From JBNKHH01 sp050290245 (GTDB lineage Bacteria > Pseudomonadota > Alphaproteobacteria > Rhodobacterales > Rhodobacteraceae): DNA of 64,000 bases. The DNA is taken from positions 88,755 through 152,754 of the forward strand of contig JBNKHH010000087.1 of the NCBI GenBank assembly GCA_050290245.1, given 5' to 3'. Positions 57,740-64,000 of the stretch are shown here, in pieces. How positions within the stretch are numbered: position 1 is the stretch's first letter; each line of letters starts with the position of its first letter. A model generated the notes under the pieces. The model worked only from the letters and a program-made list of their open reading frames with translations. It did no database searches and had not been told where the DNA came from. Both the position numbers and the translations under genes were made by a program.

Positions 57740-60218
57740 ATCGCGCCGGACGTTTCTCAAGGCGACTGCCGCAACCGCTACCGCCTCGGCCGCGGGTATT
57801 CCGCTTGCCACCGGACAGGCCGCCGCTCAGATAGGCGCCCCGGACATTCGATGGGACAAGGCGGCCTGTCGGTTTTGCGGCACCGGCTGTTCTGTGCTGG
57901 TCGGCACCAAAGATGGTCGCGTCGTGGCGACGCAGGGCGATCCCGACGCGCCGGTGAACCGCGGCTTGAACTGCATCAAGGGCTATTTCCTGTCCAAGAT
58001 CATGTACGGCTCGGATCGCCTGACCATGCCGCTCTTGCGCAAGTCGAACGGCGTTTACGACAAGAACGGCGAGTTCGAGCCGGTGTCCTGGGACGAGGCC
58101 TTTGACGTCATGGCGGCCAAGTGGAAAGAGGCGCTGGCCAAGAAGGGGCCGACCAGCGTTGGCATGTTCGGCTCGGGCCAGTGGACGGTCTGGGAAGGCT
58201 ATGCTGCGGCCAAGTTCATGAAGGCGGGCCTACGGTCGAACAACATTGACCCGAACGCGCGGCACTGCATGGCCTCGGCCGTGGTCGGGTTTATCCGGGC
58301 TTTCGGCATCGACGAGCCAATGGGGTGCTACGACGACCTTGAGCATGCTGATACCTTCGTGCTCTGGGGGTCGAACATGGCCGAGATGCACCCGATCCTG
58401 TGGTCGCGGCTGACAGACACGCGGCTGACCAAGCCGGGCAGCGAGGTGCACGTCCTGTCGACCTTTGAGCATCGTTCATTCGAGCTGGCCGACAACGGCA
58501 TGGTGTTCAAGCCGCAGACCGACCTTGCAATCCTGAACTATATCGCCAACCACATCATCCAGTCGGGTGCCGTGAACGAAGAGTTCGTCGCCAAGCACGT
58601 CAACTTTACCAAGACAGCCACGGATATCGGCTATGGCCTGCGCGACAACGATCCGCGCCAGCAGGCCGCTGCCAACCCGAACTCCGGCAAGCTTGAGCCG
58701 ATGAGCTTCGACGAATACGCCGCCTCGGTTGCCGATTACACGCTGGACGCGGTGTCCGAGCTGTCCGGCGTTCCTGCGGGACAGTTGGAGCGGCTGGCCG
58801 CGCAATACGCCGACCCGAACCGCAAGGTGATGAGCCTCTGGACCATGGGCTTCAACCAGCATTCGCGCGGGTCTTGGGTCAACGGGCTGATGTACAACGT
58901 TCACCTGCTGACCGGAAAGATTTCCGAACCTGGCAACTCGCCGTTTTCGCTGACCGGGCAGCCTTCGGCCTGCGGCACGGCGCGCGAGGTCGGTACCTTT
59001 GCCCACCGTTTGCCCGCCGACATGGTGGTTGCAAACGACAAGCACCGCGAGATTTGCGAGACCGCCTGGAACATCCCGGCCGGCACGATCCCCGCGAAAC
59101 CCGGCTTTCACGCTGTCTTGCAGCACAGGAAACTGAAGGATGGCGATCTGAACGCCTATTGGGTGCAGTGCAACAACAACTTGCAGGCCGCACCCAACAT
59201 GAACGAGGAGGGCTATCCGGGCTACCGGAACCCGGAGAACTTTATCACGGTGTCCGATCCCTATCCGACGGTCACGGCGGTTTCCGCCGACCTGATTCTG
59301 CCGACGGCGATGTGGGTCGAGAAAGAGGGTGCCTATGGCAACGCCGAACGGCGGACCCAGTTCTGGCGCCAGCAGGTCAAGGCGCCGGGCGAGGCGAAAT
59401 CCGACGTCTGGCAGGTCATGGAGTTTTCCAAACGGTTCACCGTCGAGGAGGCATGGGGCGAGGAGCTTGTCGCGCAAAAGCCGGAACTGGCTGGCAAGAC
59501 CTTGTACGAGGTGTTGTTCGAGAACGGCACCGTCAACAAGTTCCCGACGTCGGAGGTCGCTGAAGGTTTTGACAACGACGAGTCCGAGCATTTCGGGTTT
59601 TACGTTCAGAAAGGGCTGTTCGAGGAGTACGCCGCGTTCGGGCGTGGCCATGGTCACGATCTCGCGCCGTTCGACGCCTATCACCAGGCGCGGGGGCTGC
59701 GCTGGCCCGTGGTTGACGGCAAGGAGACGCTGTACCGGTTCCGCGAAGGTTACGACCCCTATGTGCCTGCGGGCGAGGGGGTGCGTTTCTATGGCAAGCC
59801 GGATGGCAAGGCGAACATCATATTTGCGCCCTATGAGGTGGCGGCGGAGGAGCCGGATGCCGAGTTCGACCTGTGGCTGTGCACAGGCCGCGTCCTTGAG
59901 CACTGGCATTCCGGGTCGATGACGCGGCGTGTGCCGGAGTTGCACCGGGCCTTCCCGTCGGCGGTGGTATTCATGCACCCCGAAGACGCGCGTGAGCGTG
60001 GATTGCGGCGTGGGCAGGAGATCGTCATTTCGACGCGGCGAGGTGACATGTCGAGCCGGGTCGAGACCCGCGGGCGCAACAAGGTGCCGCGGGGTCTGGT
60101 CTTTGTGCCTTGGTTCGACGAGGGGCAGCTTGTCAACAAGCTGACGCTGGACGCGACCTGTCCCTTGTCCAAGGAGACCGATTTCAAGAAGTGCGCCTGC
60201 AAGGTCGAGCGCGCCTGA
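57726..60218 (+). CDS. napA: Periplasmic nitrate reductase catalytic subunit
   Basis: 830 residues. Tat signal SRRTFLKATAA, then the [4Fe-4S] cysteines at 48, 51, 55 and 83 (CRFCGTGC and LNCIKG). The molybdenum ligand is Cys181 in NARHCMASAV. Molybdopterin-guanine-dinucleotide-binding segments include FGSGQWTVWEGY, LWGSNMAEMHP, TCPLSKETDFKKC and the late LVFVPWFDEGQLVNK. It reduces nitrate to nitrite in the periplasm with electrons from NapB. Length is that of Escherichia coli and Rhodobacter NapA. Confidence 0.97.
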   Translation: MTISESRRTFLKATAATATASAAGIPLATGQAAAQIGAPDIRWDKAACRFCGTGCSVLVGTKDGRVVATQGDPDAPVNRGLNCIKGYFLSKIMYGSDRLTMPLLRKSNGVYDKNGEFEPVSWDEAFDVMAAKWKEALAKKGPTSVGMFGSGQWTVWEGYAAAKFMKAGLRSNNIDPNARHCMASAVVGFIRAFGIDEPMGCYDDLEHADTFVLWGSNMAEMHPILWSRLTDTRLTKPGSEVHVLSTFEHRSFELADNGMVFKPQTDLAILNYIANHIIQSGAVNEEFVAKHVNFTKTATDIGYGLRDNDPRQQAAANPNSGKLEPMSFDEYAASVADYTLDAVSELSGVPAGQLERLAAQYADPNRKVMSLWTMGFNQHSRGSWVNGLMYNVHLLTGKISEPGNSPFSLTGQPSACGTAREVGTFAHRLPADMVVANDKHREICETAWNIPAGTIPAKPGFHAVLQHRKLKDGDLNAYWVQCNNNLQAAPNMNEEGYPGYRNPENFITVSDPYPTVTAVSADLILPTAMWVEKEGAYGNAERRTQFWRQQVKAPGEAKSDVWQVMEFSKRFTVEEAWGEELVAQKPELAGKTLYEVLFENGTVNKFPTSEVAEGFDNDESEHFGFYVQKGLFEEYAAFGRGHGHDLAPFDAYHQARGLRWPVVDGKETLYRFREGYDPYVPAGEGVRFYGKPDGKANIIFAPYEVAAEEPDAEFDLWLCTGRVLEHWHSGSMTRRVPELHRAFPSAVVFMHPEDARERGLRRGQEIVISTRRGDMSSRVETRGRNKVPRGLVFVPWFDEGQLVNKLTLDATCPLSKETDFKKCACKVERA

Positions 60219-60228
60219 GCAGATCATC

Positions 60229-61041
60229 ATGTTCGCAACCGGGATAACGCCAAGCCGCAGACGCTTTCTGACCGACGCCTTGCGCGCGGCGGGCGGCTGC
60301 GCGTTGGCGGGCTCGGGACTGGTCTATCTGGCCCGCGATGCGCGCGCGCTTCCGGCCCAGGCGATCCGGCCACCGGGGGCCTTGGGCGAAGAGGATTTTC
60401 TGGCGGCTTGCATACGGTGCGGCCTATGCGTCCGGGATTGCCCCTATGACACCTTGAAGCTGGCTGAACTTGGCGAGGATGGTCCGGCGACGGGCACGCC
60501 GTATTTCACGGCGCGTGAGGTGCCCTGCGAAATGTGCGATGATATCCCTTGTGTTGGGGCCTGCCCGACTGGGGCGCTGGACAAGTCTCTGGATAATATC
60601 GACGACGCTAAAATGGGCGTTGCCGTTCTTGTCGATCAGGAGAACTGTCTGAATTTCCTCGGGTTGAGATGCGATGTCTGTTACCGGGTTTGCCCGGTGA
60701 TCGACGAGGCCATCACGCTGGAATTGTCGCACAACGACCGGTCCGGCCATCATGCAATTTTCGCGCCGACCGTCCATGCCGACGCCTGCACGGGCTGTGG
60801 CAAGTGCGAGCAATCCTGCGTGCTGCCCGAGGCCGCGATCAAGGTGCTACCAATGCGGCTGGCGCGTGCGGAAAGCGCCGAGCACTATCGCAAGGGCTGG
60901 GAAGAGAAAGAGCGAAACGGCGGTGCGCTTGTCGAAGGCGTGATCGACCTTCCGGACCGTTTGCCTGGTCCGGGCACAGACAATCTTGCCGCACCGGGTG
61001 GTTTTGAGCCAGGTTATTCACTTCCGGGGGCAAGCCATTGA
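60229..61041 (+). CDS. napG: Ferredoxin-type protein NapG
   Basis: 270 residues. Twin-arginine motif SRRRFLTDAL leads export. Four iron-sulfur motifs are visible: CIRCGLCVRDCPYDTLK, CEMCDDIPCVGACPTGAL, CLNFLGLRCDVCYRVCPV and CTGCGKCEQSCVLPEA. With NapH it passes electrons from quinol toward NapA/B, independently of NapC. It starts 10 bases after napA and overlaps napH by 4. Confidence 0.95.
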   Translation: MFATGITPSRRRFLTDALRAAGGCALAGSGLVYLARDARALPAQAIRPPGALGEEDFLAACIRCGLCVRDCPYDTLKLAELGEDGPATGTPYFTAREVPCEMCDDIPCVGACPTGALDKSLDNIDDAKMGVAVLVDQENCLNFLGLRCDVCYRVCPVIDEAITLELSHNDRSGHHAIFAPTVHADACTGCGKCEQSCVLPEAAIKVLPMRLARAESAEHYRKGWEEKERNGGALVEGVIDLPDRLPGPGTDNLAAPGGFEPGYSLPGASH

Positions 61042-61931
61042 GCGCCGCGCCATTTCCCGGTCGCGAAGCGCGGCGCACCAAGGGCTGGCTAAAGGCCAAC
61101 CAATTCCTGATCCTGCGTCGGCTAAGCCAGGCTTTTTTCCTGGCCCTTTTTCTGGCCGGCCCCTGGTTCGGCGTCTGGATCGTCGAGGGCACTCTGGCAG
61201 GGTCCTTGACCCTGGGCGTACTGCCGCTGACCGATCCGCTTGTCGTCTTGCAAAGCCTTGTCGCCGGGCACTTGCCTGTTGCGGCCGCGCTGACGGGAGC
61301 AGTCATTGTTCTGGCCGCCTATACCCTGATCGGAGGCCGGGTCTATTGCAGCTGGATCTGCCCGGTCAATCCCGTCACCGATGCTGCGCACTGGCTGCAC
61401 ATGAAATTGGGCCTGCCGAAGGGATGGCAGCCGAAACGGTCGCTGCGGCTCTGGATTCTTGGGACTGTTCTGATCGTCTCCGCGCTGACAGGCAGCATCG
61501 CCTGGGAGGTGGTTAACCCCGTCACCATGCTGCACCGCGGCCTTGTATTTGGGATGGGCGCAGTCTGGGGAATGGTCAGCGTGATCTTTCTGTTTGACCT
61601 TACCGTTTCGCGGCAGGGCTGGTGCGGTCATCTGTGCCCCGTCGGGGCATTTTATGGTCTGGTCGGCAGCAAAAGCTTGGTTCGGATCAGCGCCGCAAAC
61701 CGCGCGGCCTGCGACGATTGCATGGATTGTTATGCCGTCTGTCCCGAGCCGCAGGTCATTTCGCCTGCGCTCAAGGGCGCCAAGGATTCAACGCCGCTCA
61801 TTCTCGCGCCCGACTGCACCAACTGCGGGCGCTGCATCGACGTCTGTGCCAAGGACGTTTTCCTGTTCACCCACCGGTTCGACACCGAATTGGCCGAAGC
61901 CGACCAAACGGCGACGAGGCGGGCCGCATGA
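61038..61931 (+). CDS. napH: Quinol dehydrogenase membrane subunit NapH
   Basis: 297 residues from a TTG start that overlaps the napG stop (TTGA). Four membrane helices. Cytoplasmic CX3CP motifs are GRVYCSWICPVNPVTD and GWCGHLCPVGAFYGL, and two ferredoxin clusters follow, CDDCMDCYAVCPEP and CTNCGRCIDVCAKDVF. It oxidises quinol with NapG. TTG is an unusual start but is set by the overlap and family N-terminus. Confidence 0.93.
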   Translation: MSAAPFPGREARRTKGWLKANQFLILRRLSQAFFLALFLAGPWFGVWIVEGTLAGSLTLGVLPLTDPLVVLQSLVAGHLPVAAALTGAVIVLAAYTLIGGRVYCSWICPVNPVTDAAHWLHMKLGLPKGWQPKRSLRLWILGTVLIVSALTGSIAWEVVNPVTMLHRGLVFGMGAVWGMVSVIFLFDLTVSRQGWCGHLCPVGAFYGLVGSKSLVRISAANRAACDDCMDCYAVCPEPQVISPALKGAKDSTPLILAPDCTNCGRCIDVCAKDVFLFTHRFDTELAEADQTATRRAA

Positions 61932-61953
61932 CTAGACGAAGGGAGTACCTTTG

Positions 61954-62385
61954 ATGAAAAAATGGATCCAGTTGAGCGCTGTGGCGCTGGTGCCGCTCGT
62001 CGTGTTCGGTGGCCTTGCCGCGGCGCAGACAGTTGCCACCCTGCGGGGGGCCGAGGTGGATGAACCGGTCGCCATTGACGGCATTCACCGCAACATCGAG
62101 GGACGGATGCAGCGCAATTACCGTCAGCAGCCGCCTTTGATCCCGCATTCCATCGACCAGTATCAGATCGACCTTCGCACCAACCAGTGCCTGTCGTGTC
62201 ACGACTGGACCAAGGCGGGCGAGCGCAACGCGCCGACCCTTTCGATGACGCACTATCTCGACCGTGATGGCAACGAGCTCGATCACATCGCCGGCACCCG
62301 GTATTTTTGCAACCAGTGCCACGTACCGCAGGCCGACGCGCCCGCGCTGATCGAGAACGTGTTTACGTCCTCGGGCGATCGCTGA
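61954..62385 (+). CDS. napB: Diheme cytochrome c NapB
   Basis: 143 residues. Signal peptide ending in GLAAA, then two heme sites CLSCH and CNQCH with distal histidines in the family segments PPLIPHSIDQYQIDL and SMTHYLDRDG. It carries electrons to NapA in the periplasm. The start ATG at 61954 has AAGGGAG 9-15 bases upstream. Confidence 0.95.
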   Translation: MKKWIQLSAVALVPLVVFGGLAAAQTVATLRGAEVDEPVAIDGIHRNIEGRMQRNYRQQPPLIPHSIDQYQIDLRTNQCLSCHDWTKAGERNAPTLSMTHYLDRDGNELDHIAGTRYFCNQCHVPQADAPALIENVFTSSGDR

Positions 62386-62409
62386 ACGCGCACAAGGGGA
62401 GCATTCGAT

Positions 62410-63105
62410 ATGGCAGATGACGATCGTGGCCGGATTCGGCGCCTGTGGGATTGGTTCTGGAGTCCGACGGCGGTTCTAAGCGTCGGCTTTACGCTGATCG
62501 CCGGGTTCCTGTTGGGCATCATGTTCTGGGGCGGCTTTCACTGGTCGTTGGAGATGACGAACACCGAGGAATTCTGTGTGTCCTGTCATACGATGGAGAC
62601 CAACCTCGGTGAGTACCGTGAGACGGTCCACTATAACAACCACTCGGGCGTGCGTGCGATCTGTACGGATTGCCACGTGCCGAAGGAATGGCAACACAAG
62701 GTCAAGGCCAAGATCATGGCCGTGAAGGACGTGTACCATGAGGTCATGGGGACTATCGCTACCGCCGAGGACTATGAGGAGCGGCGGCTTCATATGGCTG
62801 CCGCAGTCTGGAAGAAAATGAAGGCGAGCGACAGCCGTGAATGCCGGAACTGCCACGCCTTCGATTACATGGACTTTACCATTCAGGAGACGCGGGCCGC
62901 ATCCGAGCACCAACGTGCCGTGGATACGGGGATGACCTGTATCGATTGTCACCAGGGCATCGCTCACAATCTTCCGACCGGGTATCTGGAAGAATACGAC
63001 AGCGTCATTGAATCCCTGGCGTCCCATGCCACGCCCGTCGGGCGGACGATGGCCGAGGCCGACGCGTCAGGCATCAGGTCTTTTCTGCGGACCATCCAGG
63101 ACTAG
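62410..63105 (+). CDS. napC: Tetraheme membrane cytochrome c NapC
   Basis: 231 residues of the NapC/NirT family. One N-terminal anchor (TAVLSVGFTLIAGFLLGIMF), then four heme sites CVSCH, CTDCH, CRNCH and CIDCH. It takes electrons from membrane quinol and gives them to NapB. With napGH in the same operon there are two quinol routes. AAGGGGA stands upstream of the ATG. Confidence 0.96.
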   Translation: MADDDRGRIRRLWDWFWSPTAVLSVGFTLIAGFLLGIMFWGGFHWSLEMTNTEEFCVSCHTMETNLGEYRETVHYNNHSGVRAICTDCHVPKEWQHKVKAKIMAVKDVYHEVMGTIATAEDYEERRLHMAAAVWKKMKASDSRECRNCHAFDYMDFTIQETRAASEHQRAVDTGMTCIDCHQGIAHNLPTGYLEEYDSVIESLASHATPVGRTMAEADASGIRSFLRTIQD

Positions 63106-63114
63106 GAGAGACCC

Positions 63115-63363
63115 ATGTTAGAAATTCTTGGAACGATCGCGGCCAATATCCTGAGCCTGCCGGGCATTTTCGGACTGGCCTTCGGGATGATGACGCGCAG
63201 CCCGGTTCTCGCGGCCATTCTGGGGGCGCTGACGGGAGTTGCAGAGAATCTGATCTTTTTCGGGTTCGATCTGGGAGCTCAAGACCTGATCATTGCCATT
63301 GGTGTCGGCATCATTGCCGGTTGTCTCGGCAGTTGGGTGCGGCGCAAGGGAACAACGGTTTAG
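63115..63363 (+). CDS. Uncharacterised small membrane protein at the end of the nap operon
   Basis: 82 residues. Two or three hydrophobic helices rich in Gly and Ala: LGTIAANILSLPGIFGLAFG, VLAAILGALTGVAENLIFFG and LIIAIGVGIIAGCLGSWV, ending in basic RRKGTTV. It starts 9 bases after napC with AGGAGAG upstream, so it is co-transcribed with nap. It matches none of napE, napK or napL, which are the known small or optional nap products. A helper of the membrane cytochrome or NapH is a guess. Confidence 0.7.
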   Translation: MLEILGTIAANILSLPGIFGLAFGMMTRSPVLAAILGALTGVAENLIFFGFDLGAQDLIIAIGVGIIAGCLGSWVRRKGTTV

Positions 63364-63379
63364 TCGGTGATACGGGACG

Positions 63380-63402
63380 GGCTTGCCTCATTATGGCAAG
63401 CC
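63380..63402. terminator. Hairpin after the nap operon
   Basis: GGCTTGCC (63380-63387) pairs with GGCAAGCC (63395-63402), 7-base loop, 17 bases after the last nap-operon gene. No T-run follows, so it may be a weak or Rho-assisted terminator. Confidence 0.45.
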
Positions 63403-63900
63403 GCCCGCGACTTTGCCGCCTAAAACGAAAAGCTCTCCGGTCTTCTGAAACGGTCCAATGGGCGGCCGTTGTCCGCAGCCACGTCCAGGTCTTGAAAAAG
63501 GCCACCGTCCAGGCGATCACATCGGGGCTGCGGCTCGCACCCACTCCCGGTTGTCGATCGCTTCAATAAAATTTGGACTGTGTTCTGAATGTGAATGTAG
63601 TCCGACATATTCGTTAACTCCGGTATCTGATCGATCGGCTAAGAACATTGGCCTCACACACCGCTCGTGGCATCCAAAACGGGTCCGCTTTGGGGCAGAT
63701 AGGGGCACTGTTTTCTGTCAATATATTTAAAAAACAATAGGTTATGGGCGCAGTGATCGCTGAGGCAAGACGTCTCGACCGCACAATTCTTCAGATCAAT
63801 ATTGTTTGCCGTCAATAAGACGTCACTTGATGAAAGCGGCCTTTTGAAACCCGGTCAGCGCCTGCAGGGTCGCTACGCCGCGGGGCGACTTGCGGGCAGG
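63403..63900. other. Non-coding stretch at the right border of the nap locus
   Basis: About 500 bases without a supported gene. From about 63700 it turns clearly AT-rich (TCAATATATTTAAAAAACAA at 63718-63737) compared with the rest of the window. It contains the second copy of the tRNA-Leu 12-mer (63773-63784). This fits the edge of an inserted element. Confidence 0.5.
63773..63784 (+). repeat. Right copy of the 12-base direct repeat, possible attR
   Basis: TCTCGACCGCAC, identical to the 3' end of the tRNA-Leu gene at 54802-54813 and in the same direction, within an AT-rich non-coding stretch. No other tRNA sequence surrounds it. Confidence 0.4.
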
Positions 63901-64000
63901 CTACAAGAGTGTTTCGACAAGGCGCACCAGGTCCTGGTGTATGAGGTTGTGGGGGCGTTCAGCCGGCGGCCACTCCAGCGCATCAATCGCATAGGGATTG
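63901..64000 (-). CDS. C-terminal end of a gene cut by the right window edge
   Basis: The minus strand reads open from the window edge to a TAG at 63901-63903, giving 32 residues such as NPYAIDALEWPPAERPHNLI and ending RLVETLL. Codon use fits the neighbours. Too short to assign a family; the frame is supported only by its openness and composition. Confidence 0.5.
   Translation of the reverse strand, partial: NPYAIDALEWPPAERPHNLIHQDLVRLVETLL

Noticed and set aside
54816..63784. Search for an integrase, transposase or phage gene in the nap region
   Set aside because: None of the coding regions has such a domain, so the island reading rests on the repeat, composition and gene order alone.
1..64000. 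CRISPR arrays
   Set aside because: No regularly spaced repeats and no cas-like proteins were seen.

Overview
The window is GC-rich, densely coding DNA typical of an alphaproteobacterium of the Rhodobacterales (Roseobacter/Rhodobacter relatives). This placement is inferred from gene content: late-cobalt-insertion cobalamin genes (cobM, cobB, cobA, cobF), a cobalamin-riboswitch cbtBA locus, a SAM-II riboswitch before metZ, a small membrane protein between glyQ and glyS, ftsY-EamA-yciB order, and a single-gene ctaD.

Layout. 1-6100: the end of a cobalamin operon, a B12 riboswitch driving cobalt uptake genes cbtB-cbtA plus a His-rich third protein, then a DUF1636 metal-binding protein and a TerC-family membrane protein. 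6100-10900 (minus strand): a polar amino acid ABC transporter (ATPase, binding protein, two permeases) ending in a glutamine-synthetase-like gamma-glutamyl ligase. 10960-12850 (minus): a TerB-like/PhnD-like gene pair and a lipoprotein. 12970-22000: housekeeping genes pyrG, secG, purD, xseA, ftsY and yciB with small membrane or exported proteins and a PilZ protein. 22100-24640: SAM-II riboswitch with a terminator, metZ, an acetyltransferase and a glutamine amidotransferase. 24700-37150: trkH, an exported protein with a dead trypsin-like domain, glyQ/glyS, a PPDK-like enzyme, a SleB-like hydrolase and glmM. 37150-48980: EamA, monooxygenase, ilvC, a diguanylate cyclase, an aminotransferase, a UbiH-like monooxygenase, a HAD phosphatase, a GntR regulator, a large glycosyltransferase with an MshEN-like N-terminus, carA and a YqeY protein. 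49000-54815: DUF2244, quiC, ctaD, lipB and tRNA-Leu(GAG).

54816-63772: a periplasmic nitrate reductase locus, with a HemG-like flavodoxin gene, a Crp/Fnr-family regulator, then napFDAGHBC and an uncharacterised 82-residue membrane protein. Palindromic TTGA(N6)TCAA-type boxes stand at Fnr class II distance from candidate -10 elements both before napF and before the flavodoxin gene. The regulator's recognition helix has the E-x-x-S-R pattern that reads such boxes. The gene order is that of enteric napFDAGHBC, not the napKEFDABC order described for Rhodobacter. The locus begins directly after the tRNA-Leu gene, and 12 bases of that gene's 3' end recur just past it. I infer an acquired island that has lost its integrase, but this is not proven.

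No CRISPR array, transposase, integrase, rRNA or prophage gene was seen. Gene starts were chosen by ribosome-binding sites, family N-termini and overlaps. Functions are from recognised motifs read by eye, without database searches.
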